Shown here: positions 57,562-64,000 of the stretch, in pieces | How the letters are laid out: each line of letters opens with the position of its first letter | Position numbering within the stretch: the stretch's first letter is position 1 | Assembly (NCBI RefSeq): GCF_003002815.1 | Contig: NZ_PVTF01000004.1 | Location: 124,001 to 188,000 of the forward strand | DNA: 64,000 nt | Source of the DNA: Umezawaea tangerina | GTDB lineage: Bacteria > Actinomycetota > Actinomycetes > Mycobacteriales > Pseudonocardiaceae | Direction of reading: 5' to 3' | Translations under genes and position numbers: made by a program | The notes under the pieces: generated by a model | What the model saw: only the letters and a program-made list of their open reading frames with translations | Told to the model about the DNA's origin: nothing | Databases searched by the model: none

Positions 57562-58820
57562 CGGTAGGTGTTGAGGGCGTCGACCGCGCCCTTCGGGTTG
57601 CCCAGGTGGTAGAGGTCGACGGCGAGGAACGTCGGCTTCTTGCGGGCCGCCGGTTCGCAGAACCGCTGCGCGCGGTCGAGCAGCTTGGTGTTGTCCGTGG
57701 TGACCGTGCCGCTCATGGGGACGTCCCGGAAGTGGTTCATCACGAACAGCGGCCGGAACGCGCCCTCGGTGCGGGTCAACGGGATGTCCGACCAGCGGCT
57801 GTAGCAGGACCAGTCCGACGAGCCGGTGCCCGCGCCCATCGACCAGTAGTTCTCCACCGTCCAGTCGCGCTGGTACTGCACACCGGAGCTCTCCCGGCCG
57901 TCGGCGGCGTGGTCGGTGAAGATCAGCAGCCGCTGGTTGCGGGCCCGCAGGTCGGCCACCTTCGGCCAGCCGTTCTGCCGGACGCCGTTCTGGTCGGGGC
58001 GGAACAGCACGGTCGACAGGCCGTTGACCCGCGCCAGCTCCCGGCGCAGCACGTCGGCGGACACGTAGTCCTCCAGGAACACCGTGGCGATCTCGTTCCG
58101 GTTGGCGTCGAGGAAGTCCACGATCCGCTGGAGGTCCACCCACAGCGCGACCGGCTTGCTGACCAGCGTGCAACTGTTGTGGCACAGGATCGCGCCGTCA
58201 CCGGTCTCGTGGACGTCCAGCATGAAGCCGCGCACGCCGTCGGTGAGCTGCTGGGCGATGCCGCGGTTCTGGTTGGGGAACAGGTTCACGAACGGCGGCG
58301 CGAACCCGCCGTCCACGCCGTTGGCGTAGGCGTTGTGCGCGGTCAGGAACGTGACCTGGTCGAGCGTCCGCTCGCCGTCGGGCAGCGCGGGCTGCCGGTT
58401 CGGGATGAGCGGCGTGAGGTACCACTGGTCACCGCCCGCGCCGACCGCCAACGGCGTGGCGGGCTTGAGGTAGCGGTCCGCGCCGGGCACCTTGAGCCGC
58501 AGGCGGTCGCCCTCGGACGTGAGCTCCCACAGGGTGTCCGCGCTGTCGCAGGCCTGCATGGCGGCCTTGTCGCCGGAGCGCCCGAGGCAGCGGCCGGACT
58601 CCTCCAGCCTGCCGTCCGCGCGCAGGGTCCACTGCTGGTGGTCCTCGTTGCCCTTCGGGCGGTGCTGGTCGACGGTGTCGCCGGTGACCGCGGCGTTCAG
58701 GCCCGTGGCGACGCTCTGGAGGTAGTACTGCCCCGCCGCGGGGACCTCGGCGGTCGCGACCGCCGGTGCGACCAGTCCGACGAGCAGGGCGGCGACGACG
58801 GCTGTGGTGATGACGCGCAT
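57555..58820 (-). CDS. Secreted PI-PLC-like phosphodiesterase with lectin-like N-terminus
   Basis: 421-aa exported protein. The signal peptide (ITTAVVAALLVGLVAPAVATA) is cut near residue 25. Residues ~30-140 look like a ricin-type carbohydrate-binding domain (YYLQSVATGLNAAVTG, HQQWTLRADGRLEES, CLGRSGDKAAMQACD). The C-terminal ~270 residues have the PI-PLC X-type layout: LTAHNAYANG (first catalytic His), RGFMLDVHETGDGAILCHNSC (metal/catalytic residues and second His), VFLEDYVS. It would cleave a phosphodiester in a phosphoinositide or related lipid. An AGAGGA box precedes the ATG at 58820. Confidence 0.87.
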   Translation of the reverse strand: MRVITTAVVAALLVGLVAPAVATAEVPAAGQYYLQSVATGLNAAVTGDTVDQHRPKGNEDHQQWTLRADGRLEESGRCLGRSGDKAAMQACDSADTLWELTSEGDRLRLKVPGADRYLKPATPLAVGAGGDQWYLTPLIPNRQPALPDGERTLDQVTFLTAHNAYANGVDGGFAPPFVNLFPNQNRGIAQQLTDGVRGFMLDVHETGDGAILCHNSCTLVSKPVALWVDLQRIVDFLDANRNEIATVFLEDYVSADVLRRELARVNGLSTVLFRPDQNGVRQNGWPKVADLRARNQRLLIFTDHAADGRESSGVQYQRDWTVENYWSMGAGTGSSDWSCYSRWSDIPLTRTEGAFRPLFVMNHFRDVPMSGTVTTDNTKLLDRAQRFCEPAARKKPTFLAVDLYHLGNPKGAVDALNTYRY

Positions 58821-58937
58821 CAAGAGTCCTCTCGGATGCTCCCGCGGCGGGCGGTTGGCCACAGGATCACCCACCGAGGTGTATATCCGAAAGACTTTCA
58901 TCAAATCCTCATGCACGGGCCCACGTACGATCGGTGG

Positions 58938-59360
58938 ATGACGAACGAACCGTGGGGCGACCCGGCGACCATCCGCGACGTGCTCGCCAAGTGCGACACG
59001 TGGGCGGTCGTCGGCCTCGGTGATAACCCGTCGCGCGCGGCCTACGGGGTGGCCAGGTTCCTGCAGCAGCGCGGGAAGCGCGTCGTGCCCGTGCACCCGA
59101 GCGCGGCCACCGTGCACGGCGAGCAGGGGTACGCCTCGCTCGCGGACATCCCGTTCCCGGTCGACTGCGTCGACGTGTTCCGCCGCTCGTCCAGCGCGGG
59201 CGCGTTCGTCGACGAGGCCGTGGCGATCGGGGCGAAGGCCGTGTGGTTCCAGCTCGGCGTCGTGGACGAGATGGCGTTCGAACGGGCCCGCGAGGCCGGG
59301 CTGTCCATGGTGATGGACCACTGCCCCGCGATCGAGTGGGCCGCGCACGGCCCCCGCTAG
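58938..59360 (+). CDS. CoA-binding domain protein (YccU-like)
   Basis: 140-aa single CoA-binding Rossmann protein. DTWAVVGLGDNPSRAAYGVARFLQQRGKRVVPVHP is the nucleotide-binding part; VDCVDVFRRSSSAGAFVDEAVAIGAKAVWFQLGVVDE and VMDHCPAIEW complete the family. A TACGAT -10 box (58926-58931) is only 6 bp before the ATG, so the mRNA is probably leaderless. The function of these stand-alone proteins is not settled. Confidence 0.92.
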   Translation: MTNEPWGDPATIRDVLAKCDTWAVVGLGDNPSRAAYGVARFLQQRGKRVVPVHPSAATVHGEQGYASLADIPFPVDCVDVFRRSSSAGAFVDEAVAIGAKAVWFQLGVVDEMAFERAREAGLSMVMDHCPAIEWAAHGPR

Positions 59361-59740
59361 CGCTTGTGCGCGGTGACCTCGATCTCGATCAGCATCCGCG
59401 GGTCGGCCAGCCCGACCGACATCATCGTGGCCGCGGGCCGGACCTCGCCGAACGTCCGGCGCAGCACCGGCCAGCACGGCTCGAAGTCGGCCGGGTCCGG
59501 GACCAGGTAGCGGACCCGCACGACGTCCGCGAACGTGCAGCCCGCCTCGGCGAGCGCCGCGCCGATGTTCGCCAGGCACTGCTCGGCCTGCGCCACCACG
59601 TCGTCGGAGATCGTCATCGTGGCGTAGTCGAACCCGGTCGTGCCGGACACGTGCACCCAGTCGCCGTCCACCACGGCGCGCGCGTACCCGATCGACTCCT
59701 CGAACGTGGACCCGGACAGGATGGCGCGGCGTTCCCCCAT
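59357..59740 (-). CDS. RidA family protein
   Basis: 127-aa enamine/imine deaminase-like protein. IGYARAVVDGDWVHVSGTTGFDYAT and AQAEQCLANIGAALAEAGCTFADVVRVRYLVPD match the fold. The catalytic Arg is expected in VLRRTFGEVRPAATMMSVGL and the late Glu in MLIEIEVTAHKR. It removes reactive imines produced by PLP and FAD enzymes; the FAD oxidoreductase at 52153 is a possible source. Overlaps the CoA-binding gene by 4 bp tail-to-tail. Confidence 0.9.
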   Translation of the reverse strand: MGERRAILSGSTFEESIGYARAVVDGDWVHVSGTTGFDYATMTISDDVVAQAEQCLANIGAALAEAGCTFADVVRVRYLVPDPADFEPCWPVLRRTFGEVRPAATMMSVGLADPRMLIEIEVTAHKR

Positions 59741-59750
59741 GGGGCCGAGC

Positions 59751-60125
59751 CTACTTGCGGGTGATGTGCCAGAGCACCACGTTGTGCACGTGGGACGCCT
59801 TCTCCGACCCGCGGAAGTCGATCTCGTGCACGTGGGTGCCCGCCGTGACCGCGATGGACGAGGTGCTGAAGAACCCGCCCGCCCAGCTCTTGTTGGACAC
59901 CATGGCGACGCTGCTGATCTTCGAGTACGGCACCGACACCAGCGCCGTCTTCTTCCCCACGAACGACTTGTCCTGGAGGATCACCCGCAGGTCCGTGATG
60001 CCGATGAACCCCGTGCCCACCCCGACCGCGTCGTACACCGCGATCACGCGCTCACCGTCGAGCAGCCCGCTCACGATCTGCTCGTACTGCTCGCGCCGGT
60101 CGAAGACCGGACCGCTGTTCGCCAT
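59751..60125 (-). CDS. PH domain-like protein
   Basis: 124-aa protein with a bacterial pleckstrin-like fold. SGLLDGERVIAVYDAVGVGTGFIGITDLRVILQD, SVPYSKISSVAMVSNKSWAGGFFSTSSIAV and the C-terminal helix SEKASHVHNVVLWHI match the YokE-like/bPH group. No membrane segment. It lies 10 bp upstream of RidA on the same strand and may share its mRNA. Function unknown; such domains bind membranes or partner proteins. Confidence 0.8.
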   Translation of the reverse strand: MANSGPVFDRREQYEQIVSGLLDGERVIAVYDAVGVGTGFIGITDLRVILQDKSFVGKKTALVSVPYSKISSVAMVSNKSWAGGFFSTSSIAVTAGTHVHEIDFRGSEKASHVHNVVLWHITRK

Positions 60126-60195
60126 CGAACCCCCTCGCTCGGTGTGCCTCCACGGTAGCCGGATCCACGCCCCCGCGTCGGCGCCCGCGGCCTCG

Positions 60196-60225
60196 TTGAC
60201 ACCGCCGACGGGGCTGCCGTAAGCA
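60196..60225 (+). promoter_or_regulatory. Promoter of the alpha/beta hydrolase gene
   Basis: A consensus -35 TTGACA (60196-60201), an 18-bp spacer and TAAGCA (60220-60225) as -10. The ATG at 60233 lies only 7 bp further, so the transcript should be leaderless. Confidence 0.65.
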
Positions 60226-60232
60226 TTGGCGC

Positions 60233-61036
60233 ATGCCGTCAGCGGAACTCAACGGGATCACGGTCAACTACCAGGTCACCGGAGAAGGTGATCTCGTGGT
60301 GCTGGTCATGGGCACCGGCAGCCCCGGCAGCGTCTGGACCGCCCACCAGGTCCCCGCCTTCGTCGCCGCCGGTTACCGCGTCGCCACCTTCGACAACCGC
60401 GGCATCCCCCCGACCGACGAGTGCGCCGACGGCTTCACCGTGGACGACATGGTCGGCGACACCGCCGCCCTCATCGAACACCTCGGCGGCGGCCCCGCCC
60501 GCGTGGCAGGCACCTCCTTGGGCGCCCGCATCACCCAGGAACTCGCCCTCGCCCGCCCCGACCTCGTCTCCCACGCCGCCCTCCTCGCCACCTACGGCCG
60601 CCCCGACCCCCTCCGCACCGCGTTGTCGTTGGGCGAACGCGAACTCCACGACTCCGGCGTCAAGCTCCCGTCCAAGTACCACGCCGCCATCACCGCCCTG
60701 CGCTACCTCTCCCCCACCACCCTCGCCGACCCCAGAACCGCCCGCGACTGGCTGGACCTCTTCGAGTACGGCGGCTCCACCGTCGGCGCGGGCGTACGCG
60801 CCCAAATGGCCCTCAACGACTTCACCGACCGCCTGACCGACTACCACCGCATCACCACCCCCTGCCTGGCGATCGGCTTCACCGACGACCGCACCCTCCC
60901 CCCACACCTAGCCCGAGAAGTCGCAGACGCCATCCCCAACGCCAAGTACGCCGAAGTCCCCAACGCAGGCCACCTCGGCTACATGGAACAACCAGACAAG
61001 GTCAACGCCCTCGTCCTAGACTTCTTCAAGAGCTGA
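60233..61036 (+). CDS. Alpha/beta hydrolase
   Basis: 267-aa hydrolase. The oxyanion region is VLVMGTGSPGSVW (~24-36). The nucleophile Ser is in VAGTSLGARI (GxSxG, ~97), the acid is probably the first Asp in GFTDDRTLPPHL, and the His is in NAGHLGYME (~250). Length is normal. Rich in CCC/CTC-type codons and strongly C-ending at the 3' end. It is driven by a clear promoter without a leader. Substrate unknown; esterase, lactonase or dehalogenase-type chemistry is possible. Confidence 0.9.
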   Translation: MPSAELNGITVNYQVTGEGDLVVLVMGTGSPGSVWTAHQVPAFVAAGYRVATFDNRGIPPTDECADGFTVDDMVGDTAALIEHLGGGPARVAGTSLGARITQELALARPDLVSHAALLATYGRPDPLRTALSLGERELHDSGVKLPSKYHAAITALRYLSPTTLADPRTARDWLDLFEYGGSTVGAGVRAQMALNDFTDRLTDYHRITTPCLAIGFTDDRTLPPHLAREVADAIPNAKYAEVPNAGHLGYMEQPDKVNALVLDFFKS

Positions 61037-61074
61037 GAAACAAGCAGGAACAGGACAGCGAGCACAGACCACCC

Positions 61075-61440
61075 CGCTGGGCGCAGCCCGCCACCGCGCA
61101 TCCGGCGCGAAGCGCCTGGGGCCTTGTCCGCAGCGCAGCAAGGATGCCTTTTCCGCCGCGAAGCGCGGATGCTTGGTCCGACGCGGAGCGAGGATGCTTG
61201 AGTCGGCGAAGCCGATGCTGGCGAAGCCAGACTTCCCCTCTGCCCCCGATCCACAGCGCCCTCCTGCCCGATCTTCGTTGTCAAGACAGCTTCATCGTCT
61301 TGACAACGAAGATCGGGCATTGAGACAATCGCGCGCCGGGGGCCGGGCTTCCCACGAGCGGGAGGGCCAAGGGCCGAACTCGCGGGGCGAGAGGGCCGAG
61401 GGCCGGGCTCTGCGCAGCGGGAGGGCCAGGCTGGAGTTCC
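61075..61440. repeat. Composite hairpin repeat, copy E (inverted)
   Basis: Reverse-oriented copy between two convergent genes. Perfect 23-bp inverted repeat 61265-61287 / 61297-61319, identical to copy C including the loop AGCTTCATC. The hairpin chain at about 61080-61232 reads, on the minus strand, CTGGCTTCGCCAG, CGGCTTCGCCG, CCTCGCTCCGCGTCGG, CCGCGCTTCGCGGCGG and CCTTGCTGCGCTGCGG. On the other side (61335-61440) are two to three ~30-bp GC-rich units with GAGAGGGCC-like cores. No gene inside; 61441-61488 shows nothing further. Confidence 0.85.
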
Positions 61441-61488
61441 CTGGGATCAAGGAGACCAAGGGCCGGCCCAGCCCTCGCAAACAACCCC

Positions 61489-63468
61489 CTACCCACCCAC
61501 GTGAATCCCAGGCCTCCGCCCCGGCTCCTCATCGCTCTTCCTCAGCACCTCCCGCACCACAGGCGCCGTATCCCCCCGCCCCAGGATCAAATACCGGAAC
61601 AGATGCCCCAACGGGCTCCCCTCCGACCACTCGAAGTAGCAGTGCGGCCGCACCCCCGTCGTGTCCCTCAACGACAACAGGATCGCCGCGATGGCGTTCG
61701 GCGCCGCCGGACTGTGCGCCCGCAGGATCCGGTGCCCTCCGACCTCCACCCCCCGCACCCGCAGCACTTCGCTGAACTCCGACGGGTCGTCCACGTCGAT
61801 CTCCAGGAACAGCACGTCCGCTTTGCCGGGCACCGGGTTCATCGCCCGCTGTTCGGTCTCCTTCGCGTCGTACTCGGCCTTGTCCCCGGCTTGCCGCCGG
61901 TTCGCGATCAGGTTCAGGGCGCCGTCGAACTCGATCGACTCGGTGACGAACCGGCGCGCGGCTTCGTCGAACTCCAGCCGGTCCACCCGCAGCTCGGTCG
62001 TCCGCGACACCCTCGACACCAGTGACACCAGCACGATGCCGAGGATGAACACCCCGGAGATCGCGATGCCGTCCGGTTTCTCCCGCACGTTCTCGGCCAG
62101 GGCGTACAGCAGCACCAGCGTCAGCACCGTGAAGCCGACCGTGGCCGGTTTCTGCTTGCGCCGCCACGCCGAGATGGTCACCGCGACCGCCCCGGACACC
62201 ATCATCGCCAGGATCCCGGTCGCGTAGGCGCCCGCCTGGGCGTTCACGTCGGCCCCGAACGCCACCGTGATCAGGACGCTGATGAGCGTGTAGACCAGCA
62301 CGACCGGCCGCACGGCCCGGCCCCAGTCCGGTGCCATGCCGTAGGACGGCAGGTAGCGCGGCACGATGTTGATCAGGCCCGCCATCGCGGAGGCGCCCGC
62401 GAACCACAGGATCAGGATGCTGCTGATGTCGTAGAGCGTGCCGAAGGCGTTGCCCAGCTCGTGGTGCGCCAGGTAGGCCAGGGCGCGGCCGTTGGCCTCG
62501 CCGCCCTCCTTGAACGCGTCGGCGGGCACCAGCACCGTCGTGATGAAGCTGGTCGCGAGCAGGTAGACGGACATGATCAGCGCGGCGACGGTGAGCAGCT
62601 TGCGGGTGTTGCGGATCCGGTCGGCCAGCTTCGCCTCGGCGTCCTCGCCGTCGGCGGCGACCAGCGGCATCATGCTCACGCCGGTCTCGAACCCGGACAA
62701 CCCCAGCACCAGCAACGGGAACGCGAGGATCGCGGGTCCGACCACGTCACCGAGGCCGCCGCCCGCGGTGAGCGCGTCCACCCACCTCGACAGCGCGTCG
62801 GGCGAGGAGAGCACGTCCACCAGGCCGACCACGGCGACGACCGTGTTCAGCAGCAGGAACAGCCCCACCAACGGGATCGCGACGCTGACGGCCTCGCTGA
62901 AGCCCAGCAGGAACACCCCGCCGAGGATCAGCAGCAGCACCACGGTGACCAGCACCTCGTGCCCGTGCAAGACGCCGGGCACGAGCGGGTTCTCCAGCAT
63001 GTGCACGGTCGCGTCCGCGGACGACAGGGTGATCGTGATGATCCACGACGTGGCCACGAACCCCAGCAGCACCAGCACGAAGATCTTGCCCCGCCAGAAC
63101 GGCAGCAGGGTCTCCAGCATCGCCACCGACCCCTGGCCGTGCGGGCTCTCCTTCGCCACCCTGCGGTACATCGGCAGCATGCCCAGCAGGGTCAGCGCGA
63201 CGATCAGCAGCGTCGCCAACGGCGACAGCGCGCCCGCGGCGAGCGCCGCGATGCCGGGCAGGTAGGACAGCGTGGAGAAGTAGTCGACACCGGTCAGGCA
63301 CATGACCTTCCACCACGCCTGCGGCGTCGCGTGCGACTCCTCGCTCTCCGGTCCCACCGGCTGCACGCGGTTCGCGAGCAGCCAACGCGCCAGCGCGCTC
63401 TTCGGCGGCGTCACCCGCACCGGGGAGTCGACGCTCTCCGGAACGACGAGTTCTGGGGTCGTGCTCAT
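61489..63468 (-). CDS. APC-superfamily amino-acid permease with long C-terminal domain
   Basis: 659-aa transporter. After ~50 cytoplasmic residues, [32 protein letters not shown] begins a set of about twelve hydrophobic segments up to ~residue 500. [25 protein letters not shown] is typical of APC members that handle amino acids or related cations. The last ~150 residues form a soluble domain ([71 protein letters not shown]) that may regulate transport. AGGAG ribosome-binding site. Substrate unknown. Confidence 0.88.
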   Translation of the reverse strand: MSTTPELVVPESVDSPVRVTPPKSALARWLLANRVQPVGPESEESHATPQAWWKVMCLTGVDYFSTLSYLPGIAALAAGALSPLATLLIVALTLLGMLPMYRRVAKESPHGQGSVAMLETLLPFWRGKIFVLVLLGFVATSWIITITLSSADATVHMLENPLVPGVLHGHEVLVTVVLLLILGGVFLLGFSEAVSVAIPLVGLFLLLNTVVAVVGLVDVLSSPDALSRWVDALTAGGGLGDVVGPAILAFPLLVLGLSGFETGVSMMPLVAADGEDAEAKLADRIRNTRKLLTVAALIMSVYLLATSFITTVLVPADAFKEGGEANGRALAYLAHHELGNAFGTLYDISSILILWFAGASAMAGLINIVPRYLPSYGMAPDWGRAVRPVVLVYTLISVLITVAFGADVNAQAGAYATGILAMMVSGAVAVTISAWRRKQKPATVGFTVLTLVLLYALAENVREKPDGIAISGVFILGIVLVSLVSRVSRTTELRVDRLEFDEAARRFVTESIEFDGALNLIANRRQAGDKAEYDAKETEQRAMNPVPGKADVLFLEIDVDDPSEFSEVLRVRGVEVGGHRILRAHSPAAPNAIAAILLSLRDTTGVRPHCYFEWSEGSPLGHLFRYLILGRGDTAPVVREVLRKSDEEPGRRPGIHVGG

Positions 63469-63597
63469 GTCACTCCTGCCGGCGGGCCGTCGGGCAAACG
63501 AGCCAAGGATGCCCGACCACTCCCCGTGCCGCCGATCAACCCTCCCACCTGCCCGTTTTGTCCGCCGCCACCGGTTCGGCGGTGGGCGAACGGCAGG

Positions 63598-64000
63598 TCA
63601 GGCCCCGCGGGCGGCGGCCACGAACCCGTGCATGAGCCCGTGGTCCTTCACGCCGCGACTCGACTCGATGCCGCTGGACACGTCCACGCCCCACGGCCGG
63701 GCCTGGGCGATGGCCTCGGCGACGTTGTGCACGTCCAGACCGCCCGCCAGCAGCCAGTTCCCCTCGATCCTGGTGGAACCGAGCTCCCAGCGGTGGCCGG
63801 AGCCCGCCACCGGGGAGTCGAGCAGCAGGAGGTCCTCGCCGTACGCGCCGACGGTGACGTCGGTGTCCTCGGTCAGCGGGGTCGCGCGGATCAGCTTGAC
63901 CGGGAGGTCGGCCAGCGCGTCGAACGACGACCGCGGGTAGTCGGCGCCGTGCAGCTGCACCGCCTCGACGCCCGCGGCCACCGCCAGCTCACCCGCCTCC
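63598..64000 (-). CDS. trpF: Phosphoribosylanthranilate isomerase (5' end outside window)
   Basis: C-terminal ~133 residues of a TrpF (beta/alpha)8-barrel. The frame is open to the last base, so the start lies beyond the window. [68 protein letters not shown] match the family, including the phosphate-binding GG and the late SSGxE. It isomerises phosphoribosylanthranilate in tryptophan synthesis. 129 bp separate it from the APC permease; nothing else is seen there. Confidence 0.88.
   Translation of the reverse strand, partial: EAGELAVAAGVEAVQLHGADYPRSSFDALADLPVKLIRATPLTEDTDVTVGAYGEDLLLLDSPVAGSGHRWELGSTRIEGNWLLAGGLDVHNVAEAIAQARPWGVDVSSGIESSRGVKDHGLMHGFVAAARGA

Overview
The window is a high-GC actinobacterial chromosome segment. 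GTG starts, 4-bp stop/start overlaps and short or absent leaders before several genes are frequent. The order uvrB, coaE, rpsA, polA, pdtaR matches the conserved block known from Mycobacterium tuberculosis (Rv1633 back to Rv1626), here stretched by accessory genes. Liv transporters, a YhgE/Pip exporter and many small regulators suggest a soil filamentous actinomycete. I infer the order Pseudonocardiales, but no marker in the window proves it. No rRNA, tRNA, CRISPR array, prophage or intact transposase was seen.

Layout. 0-7 kb: end of an ABC exporter, two VOC proteins, then a compact vWA / PP2C phosphatase / protein kinase triad resembling E. coli yegL-yegK-yegI (TerY-P type), then MmcQ/YjbR and MarR genes. 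7-16 kb: uvrB, a Cys-rich DUF5685 protein, two tandem DUF402 genes, coaE fused to GrpB, a lipoprotein and rpsA. 16-31 kb: methyltransferase, GNAT, an ABC-like ATPase/YhgE-Pip/TetR operon with a palindromic operator, a tandem-duplicated membrane protein pair, nucleoside hydrolase, macro domain protein, several regulators and a secreted BNR-repeat protein. 31-42 kb: polA, a thioesterase, a small CTAG-bounded palindromic element, a divergent LivH-like gene and the complete livKHMGF operon. 42-47 kb: a secreted FN3-type protein, a 44-bp tandem repeat array, the pdtaR ANTAR regulator and two unrecognised genes. 47-57 kb: a ThDP enzyme, a DinB protein, then a LysR regulator divergent from an ALDH / FAD oxidoreductase / amino-acid dehydrogenase / CaiB CoA-transferase / glutaryl-CoA-dehydrogenase-like operon. 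I read this as amino-acid (perhaps lysine-derived) catabolism through glutaryl-CoA to crotonyl-CoA. 57-64 kb: secreted protease, PI-PLC-like protein, RidA, an alpha/beta hydrolase, a large APC permease and the end of trpF.

The most unusual signal is not a gene. Five copies of a composite repeat (near 7.1, 14.4, 31.4, 45.3 and 61.1 kb) sit in intergenic gaps. Each holds a perfect 22-26 bp inverted repeat with a constant GTCAAGA/TCTTGAC core but, between copies, different outer stems. Next to it is an array of four to seven mini-hairpins joined by a linker close to ACAAGGCAT. Stem bases change in compensating pairs, so structure is preserved rather than sequence. Any open reading frames across these repeats are spurious.
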